From Streptomyces chumphonensis (GTDB lineage Bacteria > Actinomycetota > Actinomycetes > Streptomycetales > Streptomycetaceae): 64,000 bases of DNA. The stretch spans positions 1-64,000 of the forward strand of contig NZ_JACXYU010000015.1 of the NCBI RefSeq assembly GCF_014779715.1, in the 5' to 3' direction. Position 1 is the stretch's first letter, and each line of letters starts with the position of its first letter. A model generated the notes under the pieces. That model worked only from the letters and a program-made list of their open reading frames with translations, searched no databases and was not told the DNA's origin. The position numbers and the translations under genes were made by a program. Below are positions 9,697-20,312 of this stretch, one piece after another.

Positions 9697-10149
9697 TCAC
9701 AGATCCGATAGGCGGCTGTACGGGGGTGGCGAAGGGTGCCCGGCGGTCCAGGGTGGCGCGTGGTCGCCGGCGTGGTCGGAGATGGCGCTCTGTCCGCCGA
9801 CCCCGAGGAAGGAGGAGTAGGTGGCGGCTTCGTTGCCCTGGAAGAGCACACCCGTGTGGCGAAGGGCGCCGAGCTCCCGCTCCAGGCGCCCCCGCAGCCG
9901 TGTGAAGGCGGTCTCCCACTCGCCCATGCGGTGGGCGAGGCCGTCGCGGACGTCCCAGTCGCCGAGCGCCCCGGGGCTGAGGGCCACCGACGCGCCGGAC
10001 CCGCCGACGACGGCCTCGCTCGCCGAGTCGGCCAGGACACCCGCCTTGTGGGTGTCGGGACCGAGGTGCTCCTCGATGTACCGCGCGGCTCTCTTCTGCT
10101 GCCCCTCCGACCACGCCAGATCGTCGGCGATCTGCTCGTCCTCGGACAT
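9697..10149 (-). CDS. Small WXG100-like helical protein
   Basis: A 150-residue protein predicted to be mostly helix-turn-helix hairpin with a Pro-rich C-terminal tail (HAPPWTAGHPSPPPY). The turn region reads GVLFQGNEAATYSSF, a degenerate form of the WXG100 'W-x-G...A...Y' pattern with F-Q-G in place of W-x-G. The start ATG 10149 is supported by GGAGGGGGG 8 nt upstream, better than an in-frame start further out. It leads the operon with the large WXG-like protein, matching the usual arrangement of small partner then large substrate. The exact family is not certain. Confidence 0.7.
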   Translation of the reverse strand: MSEDEQIADDLAWSEGQQKRAARYIEEHLGPDTHKAGVLADSASEAVVGGSGASVALSPGALGDWDVRDGLAHRMGEWETAFTRLRGRLERELGALRHTGVLFQGNEAATYSSFLGVGGQSAISDHAGDHAPPWTAGHPSPPPYSRLSDL

Positions 10150-10236
10150 GGCGGCCCCCCTCCATGATCGCGTCAAAGGCCCCAGCATAGGGGGCCGTCG
10201 GGGCGCCGCTCGGGGCGCGGGCCGGGCGGGGGTGGG

Positions 10237-11016
10237 TCAGAGGACGCGGTCCTTGAGGGCGGGGAACTCCTCGCGGACGGCGGCGACGCGGTCGAGGTCC
10301 AGGTCCACGGTGAGGACCTGCTCGGTCGCGTCGGGGAGTTCGCCGACCGGGTCGCCCCACGGGTCGTACACGGCGCTGCGCCCGGCCTGGGGGACGTCGG
10401 CGTGGGTGCCGGCGGTGCCGCAGGCCAGGACGTAGCACTGGTTCTCCACGGCGCGGGCGCGGGCGAGCAGCGTCCAGTGCCCGGCGCGGGCGGCGGGCCA
10501 GCCGGCGGGGACGACCAGGAGGGCGGCGCCCGCGTCGGTCAGGGCGCGGAAGAGTTCGGGGAAGCGCAGGTCGTAGCAGGTGGCGAGGCCGAGGGTGGCG
10601 CCCGCCGCCTGGACGGTGACGGGCGTGGTGCCGGCCGCCATGAGGGTGGCCTCGCCCCGGTCGAAGCCGAAGCGGTGGATCTTGCGGTAGGTCGCGACGA
10701 GGTCGCCGTCGGGGCCGAAGACGAGAGAGGTGTTGTACAGGGCTCCGTCGGCGGCGCGTTCGACGACGCTGCCGGCGTGCAGCCACACTCCGGCGTCGCG
10801 CGCGGCGGCCGACATCGCCTCGGCGGTGGGTCCTTCGGCGGCCGGTTCGGCGGCGGCCTCGAAGTCCCGGAAGGCGAACGCCCCGACGGTCCACAGCTCG
10901 GGGAGGACGACGAGGTCGGCGTCCCGCTGTGCGCGGACGAGCGAAGCGGCTTTCGTCCGGCGGGTGTTGACCGAGTCGTCCTGATCGACACCGAATTGGA
11001 TCAGCGAAGTGCGCAC
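10237..11016 (-). CDS. Nitrilase-superfamily carbon-nitrogen hydrolase
   Basis: A 259-residue cytosolic amidase-type enzyme with the full catalytic triad: E40 (VVLPELW), K112 (YRKIHRFGF) and C147 (LATCYDLRFPEL). This pattern is that of omega-amidase/YafV-like enzymes that hydrolyse small amides through a cysteine thioester. GTG 11016 is chosen: it has GAGGAG just upstream and gives the family length of ~260 residues; the frame is open further 5' but that extension has no family match. The gene is divergent from the MDMPI gene, sharing a ~160-bp promoter region (11017-11177). The natural substrate cannot be told. Confidence 0.88.
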   Translation of the reverse strand: MRTSLIQFGVDQDDSVNTRRTKAASLVRAQRDADLVVLPELWTVGAFAFRDFEAAAEPAAEGPTAEAMSAAARDAGVWLHAGSVVERAADGALYNTSLVFGPDGDLVATYRKIHRFGFDRGEATLMAAGTTPVTVQAAGATLGLATCYDLRFPELFRALTDAGAALLVVPAGWPAARAGHWTLLARARAVENQCYVLACGTAGTHADVPQAGRSAVYDPWGDPVGELPDATEQVLTVDLDLDRVAAVREEFPALKDRVL

Positions 11017-11177
11017 GGTCTCCTCGTCCCTGGGTCGTAGGTTCACGCCGGGCGCCGGGCCGCGCCTCGAAGCGCCTACGATCGTCACCCAAAAGCGGTG
11101 CCCGGGTGCCCGCCCGCAGACTAACTTGAAGGGCATCCGCCCGCGAACAGATCCGTACCGTTGCCACGAGGGGCCCC

Positions 11178-12002
11178 GTGACCGAGCACCCGAGCCTTCA
11201 ACCCTACGTCGACGCCTGGACTCACTCCGTCGAAGCGATATCCGAGCTGGTGCAGCCGCTGGTCGAGGGCGAGTGGAACCGCGCCACGGCTGTTCCCGGG
11301 TGGTCGGTGCGGGACGTCGTCTCGCACGTGATCGGCCTGGAGTGCGAGCTGCTGGGCGATCCGCGCCCGATCCACACGCTGCCGCGCGACCTCTACCACG
11401 TCACGGACGAGACGAGCCGCCGGATGGAGGTGCAGGTAGACGTCCGGCGGCACCACACGGGCGCGGAGATGACCGGTGAGCTGGAGTACACGGTCATCCG
11501 CCGTTCCCGGCAGCTGCGGAACGAGAAGCGCGGGCCGGAGGCCACGCTGCGGCACCCGCTGGGGCACGAGGTCACGATGCGGGACCTGCTGCGGGAGCGG
11601 GCGTTCGACGTGTGGGCGCACGAGCAGGACCTGCGGCGTGCGCTGGGCACGCCGGGCAACCTGGACGCGCCGGGGGCGCACGTGGCGCGGGACGTCTTCA
11701 TCGCCGCGCTGCCCGCCGTGGTCGCCGAGCGGGCGTCGGCCCCGGCCAACTCGGCGGTCGTGTTCGACGTGAGCGGTCCGGTGGAGTTCATGCGCACGGT
11801 ACGGGTGGACAAGGAGGGCAGGGCGACGGTCAACGGGAGCCCCTCGCTCGGCCCGGCGGTGACGTTCGCCCTGGACTGGGAGACCTATGTGCGGCTGGCC
11901 TGTGGCCGGGTGCGCCCGCAGGCAGTGGCGGACCGCGTCAAGGTCGAGGGGGACCAGCGGCTCGCCGAGGCGATCCTGGCCCACTTCGCCGTGACGGCGT
12001 GA
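11178..12002 (+). CDS. MDMPI/DinB-type mycothiol-dependent family protein
   Basis: A 274-residue protein of the maleylpyruvate isomerase (MDMPI)/DinB-like superfamily. The N-terminal four-helix domain is recognisable from WTHSVEAISELVQPLVEGEW and VPGWSVRDVVSHVIGLE, with His residues in the positions that bind a metal in this fold, followed by an SCP2-like C-terminal part (~190-270). Such proteins in actinomycetes are linked to mycothiol-dependent chemistry, but most have no assigned substrate. GTG 11178 follows a G-rich leader. It ends 43 nt before the convergent MFS gene. Confidence 0.8.
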   Translation: MTEHPSLQPYVDAWTHSVEAISELVQPLVEGEWNRATAVPGWSVRDVVSHVIGLECELLGDPRPIHTLPRDLYHVTDETSRRMEVQVDVRRHHTGAEMTGELEYTVIRRSRQLRNEKRGPEATLRHPLGHEVTMRDLLRERAFDVWAHEQDLRRALGTPGNLDAPGAHVARDVFIAALPAVVAERASAPANSAVVFDVSGPVEFMRTVRVDKEGRATVNGSPSLGPAVTFALDWETYVRLACGRVRPQAVADRVKVEGDQRLAEAILAHFAVTA

Positions 12003-12045
12003 CGGCCGCGGCGTAGCGGCCGGCGGCGCGGTCCCGGCGGCCCGG

Positions 12046-13356
12046 TCACGTCTGCGCGGGGACGTGGACGGCCTCGACGCGGCTCGCGACGATCCGTTCG
12101 CGTTCCCTGCGGTCCGCCCGCCGCCGCAGCCGCAGGATCTGGCTGACGCCGAGCGCCTCCAGGAGGAAGACGGCGGAGAAGGCGACGCGGAAGTTGTCGC
12201 CGGTGAGGTCGAGCAGGACGCCGACGGCCAGCAGCGTCGTCATGGAGGCGGTGAACCCGCCCATGTTGACGATGCCGGAGGCCGTGCCCTGGCGCTCGGG
12301 CGGGTTCGCGGGGCGGGCGAAGTCGAAGCCGATCATGGAGCCCGGCCCGCAGGCCCCGAGAACCAGGCAGAGCACGACGAGCGCCCACAGCGGGGTGCGT
12401 CCGGGCCAGTACAGGACGGCGGCCCACAGCAGCGCGGTGGCGGCGACGGTGCCGAGGGCGAGGGGGGCCCGGGCCCGGTGGTGCCGGGCGACGGTCTGCC
12501 CGTAGACGAGCCCGACGGCCATGTTGGACAGGACGACGAGGGTGAGGAGCGTGCTCGCGCCCTCCATGCTCAGGCCCTGCGCGCGCACGAGGAAGGGCAG
12601 GCCCCACAGCAGCAGGAACACCATGGCGGGGAACTGCGTGGTGAAGTGGATCCACATGCCGAGCCGGGTGCCGGGTTCGGCCCAGGCGGCGGAGATCTGG
12701 CGGCGGACGTAGCCGGGGCCGTCGTGGCGCGGGACGGCGGCGCGGCACCCGGCCGGCTGGTCCTTGAGGAAGCCGAGCACGAGCAGCAGGCCGAGGAGTC
12801 CGGCGACGGCGCTGCCGGCGAACGTCGGTGTCCAGCCGAAGCCCGCCAGGACGCGGGCGAGGACGAGGGTGGTGATGAGGTTCCCGGCCATGCCGATGAG
12901 GCCCGCGAGCTGTGCGACGAGGGGGCCGCGCCGGGCGGGGAACCAGCGGGCGCCCAGGCGCAGCACGCTGATGAACGTCATGGCGTCCCCGCAGCCGAGG
13001 AGGGCGCGGCAGGCGAGGGCGACGGGGTAGGAGTCGGCCAGGGCGAAGCCGAACTGCCCGGTGGTGAACAGGACGATGCCGAGGGAGAGCACCTTGCGGG
13101 TGCCCCAGCGGTCCACGAGCAGGCCGACGGGTATCTGCATGCCGGCGTAGACGAGCAGTTGGAGCAGGGAGAACGTGGACAGCGCGGAGGCGTTGACCTC
13201 GAACCGCTCGGCGGCCTCGATGCCCGCGACGCCGAGGCTCGTGCGGTAGGTGACGGCGATGAAGTAGACGACGACGCCGATGCTCCACATGGCGACGGCG
13301 CGGCGCCCGCCGGGCGGGTCGCCGGGCAGCCGCAGCGCGGCGGCCGCGCCCGTCAT
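12046..13356 (-). CDS. MFS transporter
   Basis: A 436-residue integral membrane protein with about 12 hydrophobic segments, of the major facilitator superfamily (MFS; ACS/sugar-phosphate-permease-like group). The loop 2-3 signature is present as GLLVDRWGTRKVLSLG. It overlaps the upstream GntR gene by 4 nt (ATGA at 13353-13356), so the two are co-translated and the transporter is almost surely the regulator's target. The substrate, probably an organic anion or sugar acid, is inferred from the FCD-type regulator and not shown by sequence. Confidence 0.88.
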   Translation of the reverse strand: MTGAAAALRLPGDPPGGRRAVAMWSIGVVVYFIAVTYRTSLGVAGIEAAERFEVNASALSTFSLLQLLVYAGMQIPVGLLVDRWGTRKVLSLGIVLFTTGQFGFALADSYPVALACRALLGCGDAMTFISVLRLGARWFPARRGPLVAQLAGLIGMAGNLITTLVLARVLAGFGWTPTFAGSAVAGLLGLLLVLGFLKDQPAGCRAAVPRHDGPGYVRRQISAAWAEPGTRLGMWIHFTTQFPAMVFLLLWGLPFLVRAQGLSMEGASTLLTLVVLSNMAVGLVYGQTVARHHRARAPLALGTVAATALLWAAVLYWPGRTPLWALVVLCLVLGACGPGSMIGFDFARPANPPERQGTASGIVNMGGFTASMTTLLAVGVLLDLTGDNFRVAFSAVFLLEALGVSQILRLRRRADRRERERIVASRVEAVHVPAQT

Positions 13357-14063
13357 CGCACATCGCCCCGCAGCAGGGCGCGCACGGAGCCGACGTGCCG
13401 GTGCACGGCGGCGACGGCGGCGTCGGCGTCCCCGGCGCGGAGGGCGTCGAGGATCTCGCCGTGTTCGGCGATGTTCTGTGCGATGCGGCCGGGGTGGGCG
13501 TGCATCACGGCGACGCCCATGCGCAGTTGGCGGTCCCGGAGCTGGTCGTAGAGGCGGGTGAGGATCTCGTTGCCGGTGCTGCGGACGAGGGTGGCGTGGA
13601 AGCACCGGTCGACGCGGGCGACCTGTGCGAGGTCCCCGGCCTCGGCGAGCTCCCGCTGCCGGTCGAGCAGTTCCGCCAGTTCGGCGATGAGTGCGGGGCC
13701 CGCGGGACGCCGGGCGGCGTGCTCCTCGACGAGCAGCCGGGTCTCCACGACGTCGCCGATCTCCTGGACGGAGACGGGCAGCACGAGGGCGCCCTTCTTC
13801 GGGTAGAGCCGCAGCAGCCCTTCGACCTCCAGGCGCAGCAGCGCCTCGCGCACGGGCGTTCGGGAGACGCCGACGGCGTCGGCCAGCTCCCCCTCGGTCA
13901 GCAGCATGCCGCCCTCGTACCGGCGCCCCAGGACGGCTTCCTTGACGTGGGCGTAGACGCGCTCGGCGGCGGGAGGACGCTTGTCCGGGGTCGCGGACAC
14001 GGTGGCGGAGTCGATCGTGGACGCGGTGGTGGGCGCGGCGGCGGTGGCCCTGGGGGACGACAT
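13353..14063 (-). CDS. GntR/FCD family transcriptional regulator
   Basis: A 236-residue DNA-binding regulator. The winged helix (~30-95) contains TEGELADAVGVSRTPVREALLRLEVEGLLRL, the classic GntR HTH (split here for reading: TEGELADAVGVSRTPVREAL then LRLEVEGLL). The FCD effector domain (~105-230) has the metal/ligand positions VDRCFHATLV and AEHGEILDAL. ATG 14063 has AAGG 7 nt upstream; GTG 14069 is a less likely alternative. A TTGTATCTAA element at 14073-14082 (minus strand) overlaps the ribosome binding site and resembles FCD half-sites, so autoregulation is plausible. It controls the coupled MFS gene. Confidence 0.88.
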   Translation of the reverse strand: MSSPRATAAAPTTASTIDSATVSATPDKRPPAAERVYAHVKEAVLGRRYEGGMLLTEGELADAVGVSRTPVREALLRLEVEGLLRLYPKKGALVLPVSVQEIGDVVETRLLVEEHAARRPAGPALIAELAELLDRQRELAEAGDLAQVARVDRCFHATLVRSTGNEILTRLYDQLRDRQLRMGVAVMHAHPGRIAQNIAEHGEILDALRAGDADAAVAAVHRHVGSVRALLRGDVR

Positions 14064-14148
14064 GCGCACACCTTAGATACAACAGCGTGCCGAGCGGGCC
14101 CGCTTCCACGATGCGGACCCCTCGGGAGCCGCGCAGGCCGGCGGGACG

Positions 14149-14189
14149 CGACCGGCCCCCGGCGCGGGGTGCGCGCCGGGGGCCGGTCG
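14149..14189 (-). terminator. Terminator of kinase gene 1
   Basis: An 18-bp perfect stem (left arm 14149-14166, right arm 14172-14189, loop GGGTG) located 41 nt after the kinase stop at 14230. One of the strongest hairpins in the window; it also insulates the GntR promoter. Confidence 0.85.
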
Positions 14190-14229
14190 GACGGTACGGG
14201 GGCCGCCGCGGCGGCGGCCGAGGGGGCGG

Positions 14230-15924
14230 TCAGCCCTCCTTGCCGGTGGAGACGACGAGGGAGACCTTGTCCTCCTCCGGGTCGAACGGCTGGTACGCCT
14301 CGGGCTCCTGCTCCAGGACGGTGTTCTTGCCGTAGATGGCCTCGTCCTCGTAGGCGATGTCCGTGTCGAGGCGCCAGCCGGCCTCCCGGATGCAGTCCTT
14401 GACGGAGTCGATGTGGTGGAAGGTGAGGTCCGGCATGGAGACCGGGGACTTCTCCCCCTCCTCCTCGTCGAGCGAGTAGTCGTACGCCTCGGTGCACGTC
14501 TCGGCGTCGATCTTGCGGGACGGGTCCTCGTCCTTGAACGCCGGTTCGTCGTCCTCGGGCTCCGGCTCGGGCTCGGGCTCCGGTTCGGGGGCGTCCTTGG
14601 TGGGCTCGCCGCCGGTCGGCTCGGGGGCGGCGGCGGGGGACTCCCTGGCCACCGGCTCCTTGTCGTCGTCGGCGAGCGCGCCGATGACGACCAGGCCGAT
14701 GATCACGACGAGGGCCGTCACGGCGGCGACGGCCACGATCATCACCCCGCGGTTGCCGCCGCCGTTGCCCCCGCCGGTGGTCGGGGCGCCGGGGCCGCCC
14801 GGCTGCATCGTGTACGCCGGCGTCGGGTAGCCCTGCTGGTGCGTGGGCGGCGGCGGGGTGGAGGGGCCGAAGCCCTGCTGCGGCGGGTAGGCGTAGCCGC
14901 CCTGGGGCATCGGCGTCGTGCTGGGGGGCGGCGGGGTGCCCGTGGCGCTGACGGGCGGGAAGACGGACTGCGCGACGCCCGCACCGCTGTGCTGCGCGGG
15001 CCCGCCGGTGACGATGGCGGGGCTCACGCCGGTCGTCGCGCCGGAGCCGCTGATGCGCAGGGCCTCCGCGCGCATGGCCTCGGCCGTGGGGAACCGCTCG
15101 TTCGGGTTCTTGCGCAGCGCGCGGGCGACGAGCGCGTCCACCGCCGGGGGCAGGGCCCGGTTGATGGAGGACGGCGGAACGGGCTCCTCCTGGACGTGCG
15201 CGTAGGCGATGGCCAGCGGCGAGTCGGCGTCGAACGGCAGCCGTCCGGTCAGCAGCTCGAAGAGCATGATGCCGGTGGTGTAGAGGTCGGAGCGGGCGTC
15301 CACGCCGCGCCCGAGCGCCTGCTCGGGCGAGAGGTACTGGGGCGTGCCGACGACCATGCCGGTCTGCGTCATCGACGTCACACCGGACTGCATCGCACGG
15401 GCGATGCCGAAGTCCATGACCTTGACGACCCCGCGCCGGGTCAGCATGACGTTGCCCGGCTTGATGTCGCGGTGGACGAGGCCCAGCTCGTGGCTGGCGT
15501 CCAGGGCGGCGAGCACGTCGGCCGCGACCTTCAGCGCCTTCTCGGGGGGCATCGCGCCGTGCCGGCGGACGTCGTCGTCCAGCTCGTTGCGCAGGGGCTT
15601 GCCGTCGACGTACTCCATGACGATGTACGGCACGAGGGCGCCGTCGATCGTGTCCTCGCCGGAGTCGAAGACCGAGACGATGTTGGTGTGCGTCAACTTG
15701 GCGACGGCCTGCGCCTCGCGCCGGAAGCGCTCGCGGAAGGCCGCCTCCCGGCCGAGCTCCGAGTGGAGGGTCTTCACCGCGACCTGGCGGTCCAGCACAC
15801 TGTCGTAGGCGAGGTGGACGGAGGCCATGCCGCCCGCGCCGAGCAGCTCCCGCAGCTGGTAGCGCCCGTTGCCGACGGTGCGGCCCTCGAAGTTCCCCGG
15901 CTGCCCGCCGCCGACGTCGGTCAT
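14230..15924 (-). CDS. Ser/Thr protein kinase with PASTA-like domain
   Basis: A 564-residue Hanks-type membrane kinase (PknB family). The kinase domain (~20-290) is complete: glycine loop GAGGMASVH, K51, catalytic HRD at 151-153 (HRDIKPGN), DFG at 171-173 and GTPQYLSPEQA. A Pro/Gly-rich linker (~300-390) leads to one transmembrane helix (393-418). The outside part has an acidic (PE)n stretch (~445-460) and one PASTA-like repeat (~495-561, MPDLTFHHIDSVKDCIREAG). PASTA domains bind peptidoglycan fragments or lipid II. ATG 15924 has GGGGGAG 8 nt upstream. It is divergent from kinase 2 across 307 bp. Confidence 0.92.
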   Translation of the reverse strand: MTDVGGGQPGNFEGRTVGNGRYQLRELLGAGGMASVHLAYDSVLDRQVAVKTLHSELGREAAFRERFRREAQAVAKLTHTNIVSVFDSGEDTIDGALVPYIVMEYVDGKPLRNELDDDVRRHGAMPPEKALKVAADVLAALDASHELGLVHRDIKPGNVMLTRRGVVKVMDFGIARAMQSGVTSMTQTGMVVGTPQYLSPEQALGRGVDARSDLYTTGIMLFELLTGRLPFDADSPLAIAYAHVQEEPVPPSSINRALPPAVDALVARALRKNPNERFPTAEAMRAEALRISGSGATTGVSPAIVTGGPAQHSGAGVAQSVFPPVSATGTPPPPSTTPMPQGGYAYPPQQGFGPSTPPPPTHQQGYPTPAYTMQPGGPGAPTTGGGNGGGNRGVMIVAVAAVTALVVIIGLVVIGALADDDKEPVARESPAAAPEPTGGEPTKDAPEPEPEPEPEPEDDEPAFKDEDPSRKIDAETCTEAYDYSLDEEEGEKSPVSMPDLTFHHIDSVKDCIREAGWRLDTDIAYEDEAIYGKNTVLEQEPEAYQPFDPEEDKVSLVVSTGKEG

Positions 15925-16231
15925 GTGGCTGCTCCCCCTTGGCGCCGCAGCCCTGGACGGGGCCAGTCTCTGCGCATGTACGGTTGCTCCTGCTGCTCGG
16001 GACCAGTCCCGAATCCCAGCCAAGTCTGCCCTAGGGGTGGGACGAGTCAAGCCGCGTGCCCGTTCCGTGACCCGTTGCACGGATGGTCGGGGCACCGGCC
16101 GGGTAGCAGGGGGTGAACCCCGCTCCCGGTGGACGCAACTTGCCAGCCCCAACCCCGAGCGGATTGGATGGCCCTTCCATCCCCCCACACGCGCGCCCGC
16201 GCCCTGCGGGTTCCAGACACGGCGAGGACTG
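15925..16231. promoter_or_regulatory. Shared divergent promoter region of two kinases
   Basis: A 307-bp gene-free interval between two divergent kinase starts (15924 and 16232). It must hold both promoters. I see no strong hairpin and no palindrome long enough to name an operator. The sequence next to kinase 2 supplies GAGG 4 nt before its ATG. Confidence 0.6.
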
Positions 16232-18028
<1,797 letters not shown>

Positions 18029-18053
18029 CCCCGCTCGCGGCCCGGGCCCGCGC

Positions 18054-18731
18054 TCAGGCCGGGTGGGGGCGGTCGGCCTCGGCGCGCAGGCGGGCCACGT
18101 ACGCCGCGGCCTGCGCCCGCCGGGCCATGCCCAGCTTGCCGAGCAGCGTCGAGACGTAGTTCTTGACGGTCTTCTCCGCGAGGTGCAGCCGGTCGCCGAT
18201 GGCCCGGTTGGTGAGGCCCTCGCCGATGAGGTCGAGGATGCGGCGCTCCTGCTCGGTGAGGGTCGCCAGGCGCGGGTCGCCGCCCGGTCCGGACGGGGTG
18301 CCGCGCAGCCGGTCGAGGACCCGGGCGGTGGCGACGGGGTCCAGGAGGGAGCGTCCGGCGGCGACGTCCCGGACGGCGGCGACCAGGTCCGTCCCCCGGA
18401 TGGCCTTGAGGACGTACCCGGCGGCGCCCGCCATGATCGCGTTGAAGAGGGCCTCGTCGTCGGCGTACGAGGTCAGCATGAGGCAGGCGACGCCGTCCGT
18501 CCGGGAGCGGATCTCGCGGCAGACCTCGACGCCGTTGCCGTCGGGCAGCCGGACGTCCAGCACGGCGACGTCCGGTCGGCTGGCGGGGACGCGGGTGAGC
18601 GCCTCGGCGGCGGTGGCCGCCTCGCCGACGATGACGAGGTCGGGCTCGGCGTCCAGCAGCTCGTGCAGCCCGCGCCGGACGATCTCGTGGTCGTCGAGGA
18701 GGAACACCCTGATCTGTCCGCTTTCGGGCAC
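18054..18731 (-). CDS. NarL/FixJ-type response regulator (orphan)
   Basis: A 225-residue two-component response regulator. Receiver domain (~5-125): acidic pair D13/D14, phospho-acceptor D59 (VLDVRLPDGNG), T87 and K109 (GYVLKAI) are all present, so it should be phosphorylatable. The LuxR-type HTH (~160-220) reads LTEQERRILDLIGEGLTNRA then IGDRLHLAEKTVKNYVS. It is DevR/DosR-like in length. GTG 18731 starts directly before the beta-1 strand (IRVFLLDDHE). No histidine kinase gene is near. It is divergent from bkdABC copy 1, whose promoter region holds several palindromes, so regulation of BCKDH is a reasonable hypothesis. Confidence 0.9.
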   Translation of the reverse strand: MPESGQIRVFLLDDHEIVRRGLHELLDAEPDLVIVGEAATAAEALTRVPASRPDVAVLDVRLPDGNGVEVCREIRSRTDGVACLMLTSYADDEALFNAIMAGAAGYVLKAIRGTDLVAAVRDVAAGRSLLDPVATARVLDRLRGTPSGPGGDPRLATLTEQERRILDLIGEGLTNRAIGDRLHLAEKTVKNYVSTLLGKLGMARRAQAAAYVARLRAEADRPHPA

Positions 18732-19078
18732 GATGCCAGTCTCACATATTGACCCCCCGCTTGCTCTTCCCGTGGCTGCCGCCTCCGGGTTAACGTGCGT
18801 TAGTCCTTCGAGGCTGCAAGGCTGTGACCAGTGACGTTCCCGGCCGAGGTGACCCGGACCGCGAAATACTTGGATTTCCAAGGAAAATTGCAGGTCAGCG
18901 GTCCTTCACCCCTGTGCCGGGTTACTGGGTAACGTGCCTTGTGCGGGCCGTCGAACGGGACACCTGTCACCGCTCGGTCCGACCGCGCCGCACCCCACCC
19001 CGTGCGCCGTATCGGCACCGGGCGAGCCGCACTGGCTCTTCCGGAGACCCCGGGGGCCGGACAGACGGAGGAGCACAC
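18732..19078. promoter_or_regulatory. Divergent regulatory region, response regulator / bkd copy 1
   Basis: A 347-bp gene-free interval between the orphan response regulator and bkdA. It holds a perfect palindrome TAACG-TG-CGTTA (18791-18802), a second TAACGTGC copy (18930-18937), an AT-rich palindrome CTTGGA-TT-TCCAAG (18869-18882) and GTTAC-TGG-GTAAC (18921-18933). A GGAGGAG ribosome binding site precedes GTG 19079. Which protein binds each site is not known; NarL-type dimers and the Lrp protein encoded at 35316 are candidates. Confidence 0.6.
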
Positions 19079-20311
19079 GTGACCGTGGAAAGCACTGCCG
19101 CGCGCGGAACGTCGCGCAGCAGCAGCGGAAAGCGCACGGCGGCGGCCAAGACGGCCGCCAAGAAGGCGCCCGCGAAGAAGTCGGCGAGCCGCGCCAAGCG
19201 CGGCTCGGCCCCCGCACAGCCGGAGCTGGTGCAGCTGCTCACCCCCGAGGGCGAGCGCGTCGAGCACCCCGACTACGCCATCGACCTGAAGCCCGAGGAG
19301 CTGCGCGGCCTGTACCGCGACATGGTGCTCACCCGGCGCTTCGACTCCGAGGCGACGTCGCTGCAGCGGCAGGGCGAGCTGGGGCTGTGGGCCTCGCTGC
19401 TGGGTCAGGAGGCCGCACAGATCGGCTCCGGCCGGGCGCTGCGCGACGACGACTACGTCTTCCCCACCTACCGTGAGCACGGTGTGGCGTGGTGCAAGGG
19501 CGTGGACCCGGCGAACCTGCTCGGCATGTTCCGCGGTGTGAACAACGGCGGCTGGGACCCGAACAGCAACAACTTCCACCTCTACACCATCGTCATCGGC
19601 TCGCAGGCGCTGCACGCCACGGGCTACGCGATGGGTGTGACGAAGGACGGCGCGGACTCGGCCGTGGTCGCCTACTTCGGTGACGGCGCCTCCAGCCAGG
19701 GCGACGTCGCGGAGGCGTTCACCTTCGCCGCCGTGTACAACGCGCCGGTGGTGTTCTTCTGCCAGAACAACCAGTGGGCCATCTCCGAGCCCACCGAGAA
19801 GCAGTCCCGCGTCCCGATCTACCAGCGCGCCGCCGGCTTCGGCTTCCCCGGCGTGCGGGTGGACGGCAACGACGTGCTGGCCGTGCTGGCCGTGACGCGG
19901 GCCGCCCTGGAGCACGCCCGCTCCGGGCAGGGTCCGATGCTGGTGGAGGCGTTCACCTACCGCATGGGCGCCCACACCACCTCCGACGACCCGACCCGCT
20001 ACCGCGCCGACGACGAGCGCGTGGCGTGGGAGGCCAAGGACCCGATCCTGCGGCTGCGCACCTACCTGGAGAACGAGGGCCTGGCCGACGAGGCGTTCTT
20101 CGCCGGGCTGGAGAAGGAGAGCGAGGAGCTCGGCGTCAGCGTGCGCGAGAAGATCCGCACGATGCCCGACCCCGACACGATGGCGATCTTCGAGAACGTC
20201 TACGCGGACGGCCACGCGCTCATCGACGAGGAGCGCGCCCAGTTCGCCGAGTACCTCGCGTCCTTCGCCGACGCGGACGAGACCGCTGGAACCGCCGGAA
20301 GGGGCCACTGA
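19079..20311 (+). CDS. bkdA: BCKDH E1 alpha subunit, copy 1
   Basis: A 410-residue thiamine-diphosphate-dependent E1 alpha of the branched-chain 2-oxoacid dehydrogenase, which decarboxylates the keto acids of Val, Leu and Ile. The ThDP/Mg motif GDGASSQGDVAEAF ends in QNN (FFCQNNQWAIS), as required. A Lys/Ala-rich, disordered leader (~10-45, KTAAKKAPAKK) is unusual for E1 alpha and could be an interaction tail. GTG 19079 has GGAGGAG at good spacing. First gene of a tight bkdABC operon (1 nt to bkdB). The resulting acyl-CoAs prime branched fatty acids and polyketides in streptomycetes. A pyruvate substrate cannot be fully excluded. Confidence 0.9.
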   Translation: MTVESTAARGTSRSSSGKRTAAAKTAAKKAPAKKSASRAKRGSAPAQPELVQLLTPEGERVEHPDYAIDLKPEELRGLYRDMVLTRRFDSEATSLQRQGELGLWASLLGQEAAQIGSGRALRDDDYVFPTYREHGVAWCKGVDPANLLGMFRGVNNGGWDPNSNNFHLYTIVIGSQALHATGYAMGVTKDGADSAVVAYFGDGASSQGDVAEAFTFAAVYNAPVVFFCQNNQWAISEPTEKQSRVPIYQRAAGFGFPGVRVDGNDVLAVLAVTRAALEHARSGQGPMLVEAFTYRMGAHTTSDDPTRYRADDERVAWEAKDPILRLRTYLENEGLADEAFFAGLEKESEELGVSVREKIRTMPDPDTMAIFENVYADGHALIDEERAQFAEYLASFADADETAGTAGRGH

Positions 20312-20312
20312 C

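Noticed and set aside
10177..10196. Short GGCCCC/GGGGCC hairpin after the nitrilase-family gene
   Set aside because: Only 6 bp; too weak to call a terminator in GC-rich DNA.
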